From: an uncultured Lachnospiraceae bacterium | Lineage (GTDB): Bacteria > Bacillota > Clostridia > Lachnospirales > Lachnospiraceae | Direction: 5' to 3' | DNA: 59,044 bases | NCBI GenBank assembly: GCA_947245585.1 | Contig: CAMXPV010000023.1 | Location: forward strand, 1 to 59,044 | Shown here: positions 51,240-59,044 of the stretch, one piece after another | Layout of the letters: the number at the start of each line of letters is the position of its first letter | How positions within the stretch are numbered: position 1 is the first letter of the stretch | Made by a program: the position numbers and the translations under genes | Notes under the pieces: generated by a model | Told to the model about the DNA's origin: nothing | Seen by the model: the letters and a program-made list of their open reading frames with translations, nothing else | Database searches by the model: none

Positions 51240-53123
51240 TTAAACACCGGTCTGTAGAATCAATCTGTCGTAAATTTCCGTCAGCACATTGATCATCTTG
51301 GAAGCCAAGGTGTAAGAGTTCTCATATTTCACCAGATTCATCGCTTCCTCATCCTCATCCACGCCGGAGATGGAGGTTCTCTGGTTTTCGATGTTCGTCT
51401 CCAGACTGTAATAGGTAGCATAGAAGGTCTCCGCATTACTGGAATTCAGCATCGAATCCGACAGTATACATTCCAGGAAACCGCCCGCATCCCTGCCGCG
51501 GAAACTGAACTGGTTCTTATCGCTCAGCATGGAGATCACTGCCCAAACCTGATCGCACTGCTCCTTGCCCTCTACTTCATCCACGCCGTCACCGGGCTGG
51601 CCAATGCCGGCATCCTTATCGATATCCTTTCTGGTTCCCAGAAGATCCGGGTTCTTAACCACAGCATCCAAAAGAGTCACATTGCCGGCTGTCAGCTCAT
51701 AATAGCCCATATTTTCCCCATTTGCCGTGGACGCATCCAACTCTTCCTGCTTAAACTGCCCATCCTTGTTAATGTAATCCGCTGTAAAGAGAATATCCGC
51801 TTTCTTCGGCGGGTCCTCAGCCGTCAATCCCACCTTAAAGATATCGTTCACCTTTTTTGCAAACTCGCGGACCCACTCGTTCATCTGATTCAAATAATAG
51901 GGCACGCCCTGATAATTGATCTCGTCACCCACGGAAGCCTCCGTCCATGTCTGCGCCGGAGTCAAGGGCCGATCGCTCTTTCTGTTATCTATGGTAAATG
52001 TGTACTCACCATTGCCCTTGTACACCCAATCCTTATAGTAAAAGAGCTGATCCCCGATATTGATAATGCCGCCGGTGTCGGAGAGATTGCACTTTGATAT
52101 ATCTTGTAAATGCGACGCTGTTGTCTTGATGGTCACCGTGGAAAAGGTCTGGTGATAGGCCACGTTCGTCGCGGTGCCTTTAAAGTGCTCGCCGTTGTTG
52201 CCGTCCCGCATCTCGATCAGTCCGCGCAATTCGCCTCCCATGGATGCGTTATAAAGGCTGAACTCCCGGCCGTCATTCCACTCGAGATCATAAAGGCCGT
52301 CCACATCGGTCTGATTGACTTTTTCCTCTTTTGTGCGGGCCACACAAACCAAAGTTTTATAAGTATCCATATCCACCAACGTCTGCCCACCGGCGATTTT
52401 TACCATAAACCTGTGGGCTGCCGTCTCGTTGCCCTGCTCATCCAGAATCGGCAGTTCCTGTGTCTGCACATCCACCACTGCAGACAACTGGTCAAGCAGC
52501 AGATCGCGCTTGTCGCGCAGATCGTTGGCTCTGCTGCCCGTCAGCTCGATGGTATTGATCTGCTTGTTAACCGTCGCCAGATCCTGCGCGATAGAGTTGA
52601 TCTGATCCGCTCGAATCTTAATCTCGTCGTTTACATCCGACTGGAGATCGCGCAGATCCCCGTACATGTTATTGAAATAATCGGTCAGCGCCTTGGCCGC
52701 GCCCAAAAAATTCGCCTTGTTGTCGGTACTGCTTCCGTTCTTGGTAATCTCCTGCAGCGTATCGCCAAGCTTATTGAAAAGCGTCTTAAATCCTGTGGTC
52801 TTATCGTCCTTGAAATATTCCTCAATCATCTTGCAGTAGTAGACTTTCGCGTCATACTCTCCAAGCTTGGTCTCGTTAGACCAGTATTTGAGGTCGTAAA
52901 ACCGGTCTCTCACCCGCTCGATCGCCAGTGTCTCCACGCCCGCACCTGCACAGCCGTAAGTTGCAAATACGCGTAAAGCGTTGGCCGCAGATGTCTGTAC
53001 TTCCTGTCTGCTGTAGCCCAAAGTGTTGACATTGCTGACGTTATTGCCCGTCGTATTCAGCGCGGCGTTAGCGGCCCGAAGTCCCGATGATGCGATTGTT
53101 AGTCCGAAAAAAGTTGAAGACAT
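51240..53123 (-). CDS. flgK: Flagellar hook-associated protein 1 (FlgK), copy A
   Basis: A 627-residue FlgK: N-terminal rod-type domain (FFGLTIASSGLRAANAALNTTGNNVSNVNTLGYSRQEV) and C-terminal NLVKYENSYTLASKMINVLTEIYDRL. The middle is an extended surface domain. It lies downstream of a second FlgK-like gene and ahead of flgL. AGAGAGGTGAG precedes the ATG. Either this or the next may be the principal junction protein. Confidence 0.93.
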   Translation of the reverse strand: MSSTFFGLTIASSGLRAANAALNTTGNNVSNVNTLGYSRQEVQTSAANALRVFATYGCAGAGVETLAIERVRDRFYDLKYWSNETKLGEYDAKVYYCKMIEEYFKDDKTTGFKTLFNKLGDTLQEITKNGSSTDNKANFLGAAKALTDYFNNMYGDLRDLQSDVNDEIKIRADQINSIAQDLATVNKQINTIELTGSRANDLRDKRDLLLDQLSAVVDVQTQELPILDEQGNETAAHRFMVKIAGGQTLVDMDTYKTLVCVARTKEEKVNQTDVDGLYDLEWNDGREFSLYNASMGGELRGLIEMRDGNNGEHFKGTATNVAYHQTFSTVTIKTTASHLQDISKCNLSDTGGIINIGDQLFYYKDWVYKGNGEYTFTIDNRKSDRPLTPAQTWTEASVGDEINYQGVPYYLNQMNEWVREFAKKVNDIFKVGLTAEDPPKKADILFTADYINKDGQFKQEELDASTANGENMGYYELTAGNVTLLDAVVKNPDLLGTRKDIDKDAGIGQPGDGVDEVEGKEQCDQVWAVISMLSDKNQFSFRGRDAGGFLECILSDSMLNSSNAETFYATYYSLETNIENQRTSISGVDEDEEAMNLVKYENSYTLASKMINVLTEIYDRLILQTGV

Positions 53124-53138
53124 ATTCTCACCTCTCTA

Positions 53139-54827
53139 TCAGCGTCCCAGTGTGGAAAGCAGATGATCCAACATCTCGCTGATTACATTGATATATCTGC
53201 TCGATGCGTTGTAAGCGTTCTGATACATAATCATATTGGTCAATTCCTCGTCCGAGGAAACACCCACAATCTCTTCCCGCGCGTAGGCGAGGGCATCCGT
53301 GGCAACCATCTGATTCTCCTGTACTGCCCGGAATACGAATCCCGTGTTCGCAATCTGTGACACCAGATTCTTATAGTAGTCCTGAAAGCTGACGGGCGTG
53401 GTCACGTTGGGATTCAGCGTGTATATCGCCTCCTCAAAAGCCTTCTTCATAGCCTCCATCGTCTCGTGATCCTCGGAATGCTCATTCAGTCTGAATGTCA
53501 GCAGCGAAGGATTTTTGCGAAGGTCGGGATTGATCAGCATATTCCGCACCGTCCAACCGTTCGCCGGTTTCCCGTCATTGTCAATTGCAAGCTGGAAGAG
53601 TTGGTAGGGGTCGCCGTTTTCATCTCTCAGATAATTGGAATTCGGATCTGCCAACCTCGCTCTCTCCGCTCCATCCGCCAACACCTCGTTGATCTTTGTC
53701 GCCACAATGTGTACCAGTTTGTCAAACTCCGCCTGAATGTTCATCACAACGGACTGGGACACATGTATGTTGTACCATCCTTCCTCGTACTTGCCGTCCG
53801 GATTGATATCGTCAATCTCGCTGTAGGTTGCTCTGTGATCGCCCCTTGCAAGCAGGGTGCTCTTCAGGGAACCGATATCCGTGTTAAACTCGGAAGATAT
53901 CTTTTCATTTAAGTTAAACACTTTGGCTCTTTCTATACTCTTCTCCGTTACGATCGGATTTCCGTCCTTATCAAACTTGTCGTACTTGGCAAGCGACTTC
54001 CAGTAGGGCGTATAGAAACCGGTCTCCGGATCTTTATAGAGGCTCATCTCATTGACCATGCCGCCCGCTACCAGATCCACTTCCTCAAAACGGACTTTCA
54101 CATAGCCGGACATGTCTTCCGAGTAGGAAATGCTTCCCAGTTTGGCCAACTCGTCCAGAAGATAATTCCTGCGGTCTCTCAAATCGTTTGCGTGCTCCGG
54201 GCCGCCCTCGACTCTCACAATTGCCCGGTTCAGGTTTTCAATTTCCTGCGCATATTTATTAATCAGGTCAACATCCTCTTTGACCGTTTTATTCATATTA
54301 TCCTGATATGTGCAGAGGCTGTCATACACCTTCTGCGCCTTGGTGAGAAACTCATAGGCCTTCGTCACAAACAGGTTTTGGTTCACGGAAGAAGTCGGGT
54401 CTTTCGCCAACTCCTGCACAGCGCCCCAGAGTCCATCCCTCGTGTTCGCATCATTGTGATCGCCGATCAGCGCCACAGAGAACTCATGGCCCTCGTTGGA
54501 TTCTCCCAAAATATATTCTATTTCCTCCAAAGACACGGCAGAAACTTCATAATAAGACATACGCCCCGATTCGCGGCGGAAGTTCTTATCCAGTATAGCG
54601 TCTCTTTCCTGTCTTGTACGGGTATAATTGACACCCAGACCTGTCTGTATCCAGTTTTTGTCCGCACTTCGGGAATGCGTAATATAGGTCCTTGTTCCCT
54701 GTGCGACCTGCTGTCTGGTATATCCAAGGGTGTCTAAGTTAGACATGTTATGCGCTGTGGTATTCAACGCGTCGTTTGATGTTCTGATTCCTGATGCGCC
54801 AATATAAAGGCTTCCCATTAATGACAT
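53139..54827 (-). CDS. flgK: FlgK-like hook-associated protein, copy B
   Basis: 562 residues with the FlgK N-terminus (MGSLYIGASGIRTSNDALNTTAHNMSNLDTLGYTRQQV) and C-terminal NMIMYQNAYNASSRYINVISEMLDHLLSTLG. It is only moderately similar to copy A, mainly at the two ends, so the duplication is old. The two are separated by 15 bases and lie in one operon after flgN. Whether the products make successive rings or mixed junctions is unknown. Confidence 0.93.
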   Translation of the reverse strand: MSLMGSLYIGASGIRTSNDALNTTAHNMSNLDTLGYTRQQVAQGTRTYITHSRSADKNWIQTGLGVNYTRTRQERDAILDKNFRRESGRMSYYEVSAVSLEEIEYILGESNEGHEFSVALIGDHNDANTRDGLWGAVQELAKDPTSSVNQNLFVTKAYEFLTKAQKVYDSLCTYQDNMNKTVKEDVDLINKYAQEIENLNRAIVRVEGGPEHANDLRDRRNYLLDELAKLGSISYSEDMSGYVKVRFEEVDLVAGGMVNEMSLYKDPETGFYTPYWKSLAKYDKFDKDGNPIVTEKSIERAKVFNLNEKISSEFNTDIGSLKSTLLARGDHRATYSEIDDINPDGKYEEGWYNIHVSQSVVMNIQAEFDKLVHIVATKINEVLADGAERARLADPNSNYLRDENGDPYQLFQLAIDNDGKPANGWTVRNMLINPDLRKNPSLLTFRLNEHSEDHETMEAMKKAFEEAIYTLNPNVTTPVSFQDYYKNLVSQIANTGFVFRAVQENQMVATDALAYAREEIVGVSSDEELTNMIMYQNAYNASSRYINVISEMLDHLLSTLGR

Positions 54828-54846
54828 ATTCTACCGTCCTTAACAA

Positions 54847-55365
54847 TTATTGCTTGGCGTCAAAGGCCTTGTTGACCATCCCGATCACATCGCCGGTATT
54901 GCAGGCTCCCCTGTTATAATTCGCCGTCTCCGGCGCCTTATTCATGGATTGCAAAACCTGCATGTTGAGCTGCACCAACTCCAATGCGTTCTCAATCAAC
55001 TCCCTGTTCTGTTCGTTGATCCGCTTCACCGCACGCACATTTCTGCGCAGCTCATCAAATACCGATGCCAACTTTGCCTGTTCCTGCGGCCTTGCCGCCA
55101 GCATATTAATTATATCTGCAATTTTCAGTGTCGTAACATCCTTGTTAAGTACGTTCGCAATATCACTAACAGCTTCATTTCTCTGATTATCCAGATGATT
55201 GATTCTGCTTACGATAATTTGCTCCTCATCCGTGATTTTCGCTAAACTTTTAATATCGTCTGACACGATGGCAGGCGTTTTTTTCATGGACAAATCCAAC
55301 AGATTCTTGTATTCCAGATTTTCTTTCTCCAAAACCTCGATCAAGGTTTCCATCAAACTCGCCAC
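54847..55365 (-). CDS. flgN: FlgN family chaperone
   Basis: A 172-residue, helical export chaperone for FlgK and FlgL. Its N-terminal coiled part (LIEVLEKENLEYKNLLDLSMKK) and central heptads agree with FlgN. It lies between flgM and the flgK pair, its normal location in Firmicutes. Confidence 0.88.
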   Translation of the reverse strand: MASLMETLIEVLEKENLEYKNLLDLSMKKTPAIVSDDIKSLAKITDEEQIIVSRINHLDNQRNEAVSDIANVLNKDVTTLKIADIINMLAARPQEQAKLASVFDELRRNVRAVKRINEQNRELIENALELVQLNMQVLQSMNKAPETANYNRGACNTGDVIGMVNKAFDAKQ

Positions 55366-55376
55366 TTTTTACACCT

Positions 55377-55658
55377 CTACAGACTTTCAATCTCCTCATA
55401 CTGCTTCATCAGCTTCTCCGCAAAGCTCTCACCGCTCACATGGTATGTGCCGTTCGCGATGCTCGCCTTGATGGGAGCCGTCAACTCGCTTCTGATATCA
55501 CCGGCCGCCGCAACCGCGTTCTTCGCAGTTTGTATATCCTTGCCGATGCTGGAGATCTGAATCCGGTCAGAACTTGTACTCTTCGCTGTGTTCTGGGTCT
55601 TGGCCTTATTCTTTGTGCCATAAACCTGCTGTATCTGTGTATACGCTTCGATACGCAT
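55377..55658 (-). CDS. flgM: Anti-sigma factor FlgM
   Basis: A 93-residue anti-SigD factor exported when the hook is complete. The N-terminus (MRIEAYTQIQQVYG) is followed by a disordered Lys/Ser/Thr stretch and a C-terminal helix region (VAAAGDIRSELTAPIKASIANGTYHVSGESFAEKLM) that matches FlgM. ATG 55658 has AGGAAGGGGG upstream; the longer frame to 55703 covers the leader. Its SigD-type promoter makes it autoregulated through SigD. Confidence 0.9.
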   Translation of the reverse strand: MRIEAYTQIQQVYGTKNKAKTQNTAKSTSSDRIQISSIGKDIQTAKNAVAAAGDIRSELTAPIKASIANGTYHVSGESFAEKLMKQYEEIESL

Positions 55659-55728
55659 ATAGGATTCCCCCTTCCTCCCGAGGTTTTTCCAAAAGAAATT
55701 CACCTCATTTCAATGTCTTACACTATAA

Positions 55729-55755
55729 GTATCGACCATTTTCCGTAAGACTTTA
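55729..55755 (-). promoter_or_regulatory. SigD promoter of the flgM operon
   Basis: TAAA (55752-55755), 15 bases and GTCGATAC (55729-55736) on the minus strand, 6 of 8 in the -10 element. It should drive flgM through csrA. Confidence 0.75.
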
Positions 55756-55787
55756 GAGGTGAATTTATTTTTCTGTATACAACCTGC

Positions 55788-57359
55788 TCAATGTTTCCCC
55801 GCAGACTTCTTTTTTTCCTTTTTCTTCCTTTTATCGGACTTTACTATTTTTTCCGGCTTCTCGTCGTGCTCCTCCTTCTCGGTGTGCAGGCAGCTTTCGA
55901 TGTCTTCAATCTCCTGGTTCTCCACGCCCATCTCCAACTCCTCGAAATGTTCCACCAGGGAAACGTCCTCCTGCGCATCCGCCGATTCTCCCGTCAAATC
56001 CGTTCCTTCCGGCAAATCGTCTGTCGTGACCGCCTCTTCCGCGCTGCCCTCTCTGTCCTCCTGCGTATCCGCCTCTGTCTGCGGCGGTTTTCCCGTTTCT
56101 GCCTCATCGGCGGTTTCTTCCAGTTCTCCCATCTCCGCGTTCACCGCATTGTCCAGAGTGATGCAGCCCGAAAAGATCAACGCCAGCTTGGCGCAGATCG
56201 GCCCCACCATCTCATAGAGCACCGAGGAGGACAGGATAATGGTGAGCAGAAGCTGTCCCCGCTCGCCCGGAAGCAGCCGCTCGCCCAAAAAGGCAAGGCC
56301 GATGGCCACGCCCGCCTGCGGCACCAACGCAAGCCCCATGTATCTGCGCGACTCCCTGCTCATGCCGGTAATCACACAACCCACATAAGTGCCCACATAC
56401 TTTCCCACAATACGGACGAGGAAATAGCACAGCCCAATCACCCCCACCGTGGACAGAGCCCCGATATCCAGCTTCATGCCGGAGACAATAAAAAACAGGG
56501 ACATCACCGGAGGCGTAAAGTTGTTTAACTGTCTGTAAAGCTTTTTATCCCTGGTCAGGTTAATGTAAGCCGCTCCAAACACCATACAGGAAAGCAGCGG
56601 CGAAATATTGAGAGAAGTGCATATCCCCGATATGCCCGTCAGCATGGCGATCGCCAGAATCAGCCGGTTGTCCTTGCTTCTGGCGGGAATCAGCAGCCTG
56701 CTCAGAAAATAGCCGCAGAAAAACCCGAGAAGCAGGGCAAACACATTATAGACCACAGGCAGCAAAATTTCCTGCGCCGCCACGTTTCCGCCGTCCGTTG
56801 CTCCCGCCACGGCCGCCACGATACTGAACGCCAACAGGCAGACCACGTCGTCCAGCGCCACAATCTGCAGGAGGGTGTTGACAAACTCCCCCTTTGCCTT
56901 GTACTGGTTAATGGTCATCATGGTACTGGCGGGAGCCGTAGCTGTCGCAATGGCCCCCAAAATCAAGGCAAAATCCAAGTCCAGGCGAAAAACCGCCCTG
57001 CAGACCACCGTCACGAGCACGCCCGCCGTCATGGCCTCAAAGAAGGTGACGATCAAAACCCTGCTGCCGGTCTTTCTGATAACCTCTTTTTTAAAGAACT
57101 TTCCCACGCCAAAGGCGATAAACGCCAGCGCAAGGTCACTGACAAAGCTCAGATTTTGAATCATATCCGCCGGAATCATATCAAGCCCGCAGGGCCCGAT
57201 CAGAATACCCGCCAAAATATAACCGCTGACTTTGGGAAGATTCAGGGTGTTGGTCAGTCTGGTCATAATGAACCCGGCAAACAGTATGATAGATAACACC
57301 AGTAAAATTCTTGTCTCCGCGCTGACCGCGCCTAAATATCCCTGCATGGCACTCCTCAC
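55788..57359 (-). CDS. CPA2-type cation/proton antiporter
   Basis: A 523-residue membrane protein of the Na+(K+)/H+ exchanger family (Kef/GerN type). About twelve membrane segments fill residues 15-390, with the typical TRLTNTLNLPKVSGYILAGILIGP opening. There is no regulatory RCK domain; instead the last 130 residues form a long cytoplasmic tail, first Glu/Asp-rich, then Lys-rich. Its start overlaps the ABC ATPase stop by four bases (ATGA), so it is translationally coupled to that transporter. Ion specificity is not clear from the sequence. Confidence 0.88.
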   Translation of the reverse strand: MRSAMQGYLGAVSAETRILLVLSIILFAGFIMTRLTNTLNLPKVSGYILAGILIGPCGLDMIPADMIQNLSFVSDLALAFIAFGVGKFFKKEVIRKTGSRVLIVTFFEAMTAGVLVTVVCRAVFRLDLDFALILGAIATATAPASTMMTINQYKAKGEFVNTLLQIVALDDVVCLLAFSIVAAVAGATDGGNVAAQEILLPVVYNVFALLLGFFCGYFLSRLLIPARSKDNRLILAIAMLTGISGICTSLNISPLLSCMVFGAAYINLTRDKKLYRQLNNFTPPVMSLFFIVSGMKLDIGALSTVGVIGLCYFLVRIVGKYVGTYVGCVITGMSRESRRYMGLALVPQAGVAIGLAFLGERLLPGERGQLLLTIILSSSVLYEMVGPICAKLALIFSGCITLDNAVNAEMGELEETADEAETGKPPQTEADTQEDREGSAEEAVTTDDLPEGTDLTGESADAQEDVSLVEHFEELEMGVENQEIEDIESCLHTEKEEHDEKPEKIVKSDKRKKKEKKKSAGKH

Positions 57360-58438
57360 TCCGTCTTCAAAAGATGGCTGTCGCAGGCATTGAATTTCAC
57401 ATACGCCTGATCTCCCACCTGAAAGATTTTCTTATAGCGGGGATTAAAATCCATGATCTGCAATATCACATCCCCCACCTTTACATGATAATGCTGATAA
57501 GAGCCCATAAAGCAGCTCATAATTACATCACAGGGAAGCTGCCCCTCGGTGGAAAGAACAGCCGATTCCGGCCGCAGTACCAATGTACAGCTTTCATCCT
57601 GCGCAAAGTCCTCCACATTCTCCACATCCACCTGATGGCCGTAGATACTCATAACGCCCTTATTGCCTTCTCTGGAGACAAGCCTGCCCTGCAGGAAATT
57701 GGCCTCCCCGATGAAATTCGCCACAAAGGCGTCCTTCGGCCTGTAATAAATCTCCTGGGGTGTTCCGATCTGGGCCACCACACCCTTATTCATAATGATA
57801 ATCTGATCGGAAAGGGCCATCGCCTCGCTCTGGTCATGGGTCACATAGACCGCCGTAATCCCCACCCGCTGTTGGATATTGCGGATCTCGGTTCGCATGG
57901 AGACGCGAAGCTTCGCGTCCAGATTGGACAAGGGCTCGTCAAACAGCAGGACGCTGGGCTCCACCACAAGCGCTCTGGCAAGGGCCACTCTCTGCTGCTG
58001 CCCGCCGGAAAGCTGATTGGTCATGCGCGCTTCCATACCGCCAAGCTCCACCAGTTCCAAAATGTCCATCACCTTTTTGCGGATGGTATCCTTATCCATT
58101 TTACGCAGTTTCAAGCCGTAGGCCACATTGTCAAACACATTATAATGGGGAAATAGCGCGTAGCTTTGAAACACCATGGCGGTGTCCCGCTTGTTGGGGG
58201 TCAGCTCGTTGATGGGCTGGTCTCCCAGATAGATTTCTCCCTCATCCGGGCTCTCAAATCCGGCGATCATCCGAAGCGTGGTCGTCTTCCCACAGCCGGA
58301 AGGGCCAAGCAATGTGACAAAGCTGCCGGGTGCAATGGTCAGGTTTGCATCATCCACCGCCTTAAAATCTTTTCCTGTCTTTGGGTCCTGATATATTTTT
58401 GAAATATGCTCCAAACGAATGCCTTTAGATTCCAACAT
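57356..58438 (-). CDS. ABC transporter ATP-binding protein (PotA/FbpC type)
   Basis: A 360-residue importer ATPase: Walker A GPSGCGKTTTL, Q-loop VFQSYALFPH, signature LSGGQQQR, Walker B LLFDEPLSNLD, and a C-terminal TOBE domain (from about 245). It resembles ATPases of iron(III), polyamine and 2-aminoethylphosphonate importers. Its partner permease lies upstream with a one-base gap. The substrate cannot be fixed without the binding protein, which is outside the window. Confidence 0.9.
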   Translation of the reverse strand: MLESKGIRLEHISKIYQDPKTGKDFKAVDDANLTIAPGSFVTLLGPSGCGKTTTLRMIAGFESPDEGEIYLGDQPINELTPNKRDTAMVFQSYALFPHYNVFDNVAYGLKLRKMDKDTIRKKVMDILELVELGGMEARMTNQLSGGQQQRVALARALVVEPSVLLFDEPLSNLDAKLRVSMRTEIRNIQQRVGITAVYVTHDQSEAMALSDQIIIMNKGVVAQIGTPQEIYYRPKDAFVANFIGEANFLQGRLVSREGNKGVMSIYGHQVDVENVEDFAQDESCTLVLRPESAVLSTEGQLPCDVIMSCFMGSYQHYHVKVGDVILQIMDFNPRYKKIFQVGDQAYVKFNACDSHLLKTE

Positions 58439-58439
58439 A

Positions 58440-59044
58440 TTAATCTTCCTCCTTTATCTTCCTGCTCGTTCCAAAGAAACGGATAAACAAATTCATCAAA
58501 AGTACCGAGAAATAAACAATCAGAATCAGGATCGTGGCATAGGCACAGGCCACGCCATAATATCCCTTCTCTGCAAACTCGTTGATCTGGCAGGTAATCA
58601 GCAAGAACTGCGGCGTCACCAACAGGATGATCGCGCTGATCGCGGTAATGCTCCGCACGAAGGAGGTTACCAAACCGCTGAAAAACGAATCCTTAATCAG
58701 CGGCAGCGTCACAGTCATAAACACTTTGCCGCTGCCCGCCCCCAGATCATAAGCCGACTCCTCGATGGATTTGTCGATCTGACGCAGGGCGGAGATACCG
58801 CTTCTGGTGCCCACCGGAAGGCTTCGGATGATAAAGACGATAATCAGGATCAGTCCCGTCCCGTACAGGCCGCTCATAATGCCCGTATGGAAAATGCCGT
58901 TGGCATAACCGCGGATATAACCGATACCAAGCACCGTCCCCGGCACCGCCATGGCCAACATGGACACAAACTCAATAAAACCCTTGGACTTAAATTTCTT
59001 CTTCACCACCAGATAAGAAATCACCATGGAGAGCAGCGCCGTAA
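58440..59044 (-). CDS. ABC importer permease, partial
   Basis: The C-terminal part of an iron/phosphonate-type permease, cut by the right edge of the window. At least 200 residues are present with about five membrane segments and the permease loop EESAYDLGAGSGKVFMTVTLPLI. The open frame continues past the first visible Met to the window edge, so that Met is probably not the start. Permeases of this group often contain two fused membrane domains. Confidence 0.88.
   Translation of the reverse strand, partial: TALLSMVISYLVVKKKFKSKGFIEFVSMLAMAVPGTVLGIGYIRGYANGIFHTGIMSGLYGTGLILIIVFIIRSLPVGTRSGISALRQIDKSIEESAYDLGAGSGKVFMTVTLPLIKDSFFSGLVTSFVRSITAISAIILLVTPQFLLITCQINEFAEKGYYGVACAYATILILIVYFSVLLMNLFIRFFGTSRKIKEED

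Overview
The window looks like the chromosome of a motile, low-to-middle G+C Firmicute of the class Clostridia, most likely Lachnospiraceae. The reasons are AddAB instead of RecBCD, YesM/YesN-type sugar sensing, FliW-CsrA control of flagellin, SigD-type flagellar promoters, strong AGGAGG ribosome sites and a short class-A flagellin. No tRNA, rRNA, CRISPR array or complete insertion sequence is visible. Family-level assignment is inference; no database search was possible.

Layout. 1-3.2 kb: two small unknown genes, a repeat-bearing gap, and a BlaI-type repressor with an M56 membrane metallopeptidase under a near-consensus promoter whose start overlaps a palindromic operator. 3.2-7.5 kb: a conserved unknown gene and a heterodimeric ABC exporter. 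7.5-19.2 kb: a monosaccharide uptake and sensing block. A DHH phosphoesterase, a membrane-anchored sugar-binding sensor, a YesM histidine kinase, a YesN response regulator and a lipoprotein binding protein form one transcription unit. A second binding lipoprotein, an ATPase and two paralogous permeases form the transporter unit. 19.3-28.3 kb: addBA behind metNI.

28.4-55.7 kb is the most unusual part. Late flagellar genes lie on the minus strand: flgM-flgN-flgK-flgK-flgL-fliW-csrA, flaG-fliD-fliS-fliT-like, and flagellin. Plus-strand glycosyltransferase cassettes interrupt them: a CgeB-like gene broken by one frameshift, four GT2-TPR genes, a GT4 gene with an unknown partner, and an intact CgeB-like gene. 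Minus-strand sugar-nucleotide genes (a Gfo/Idh/MocA dehydrogenase and an LpxD-like acyltransferase) and two nuclease-like accessory genes (Rpn family; AAA-ATPase/PD-(D/E)XK) are inserted too. The layout suggests a flagellin glycosylation locus. Three SigD promoters share the form TAAA-N15-(N)CCGATAT or close to it. The flagellin leader has a hairpin presenting AAGGAT plus a CAAGGAGG ribosome site, as expected for CsrA repression relieved by FliW.

55.8-59 kb: a CPA2-type cation/proton antiporter translationally coupled to a PotA/FbpC-type ATPase and the end of its permease, which runs off the right edge.
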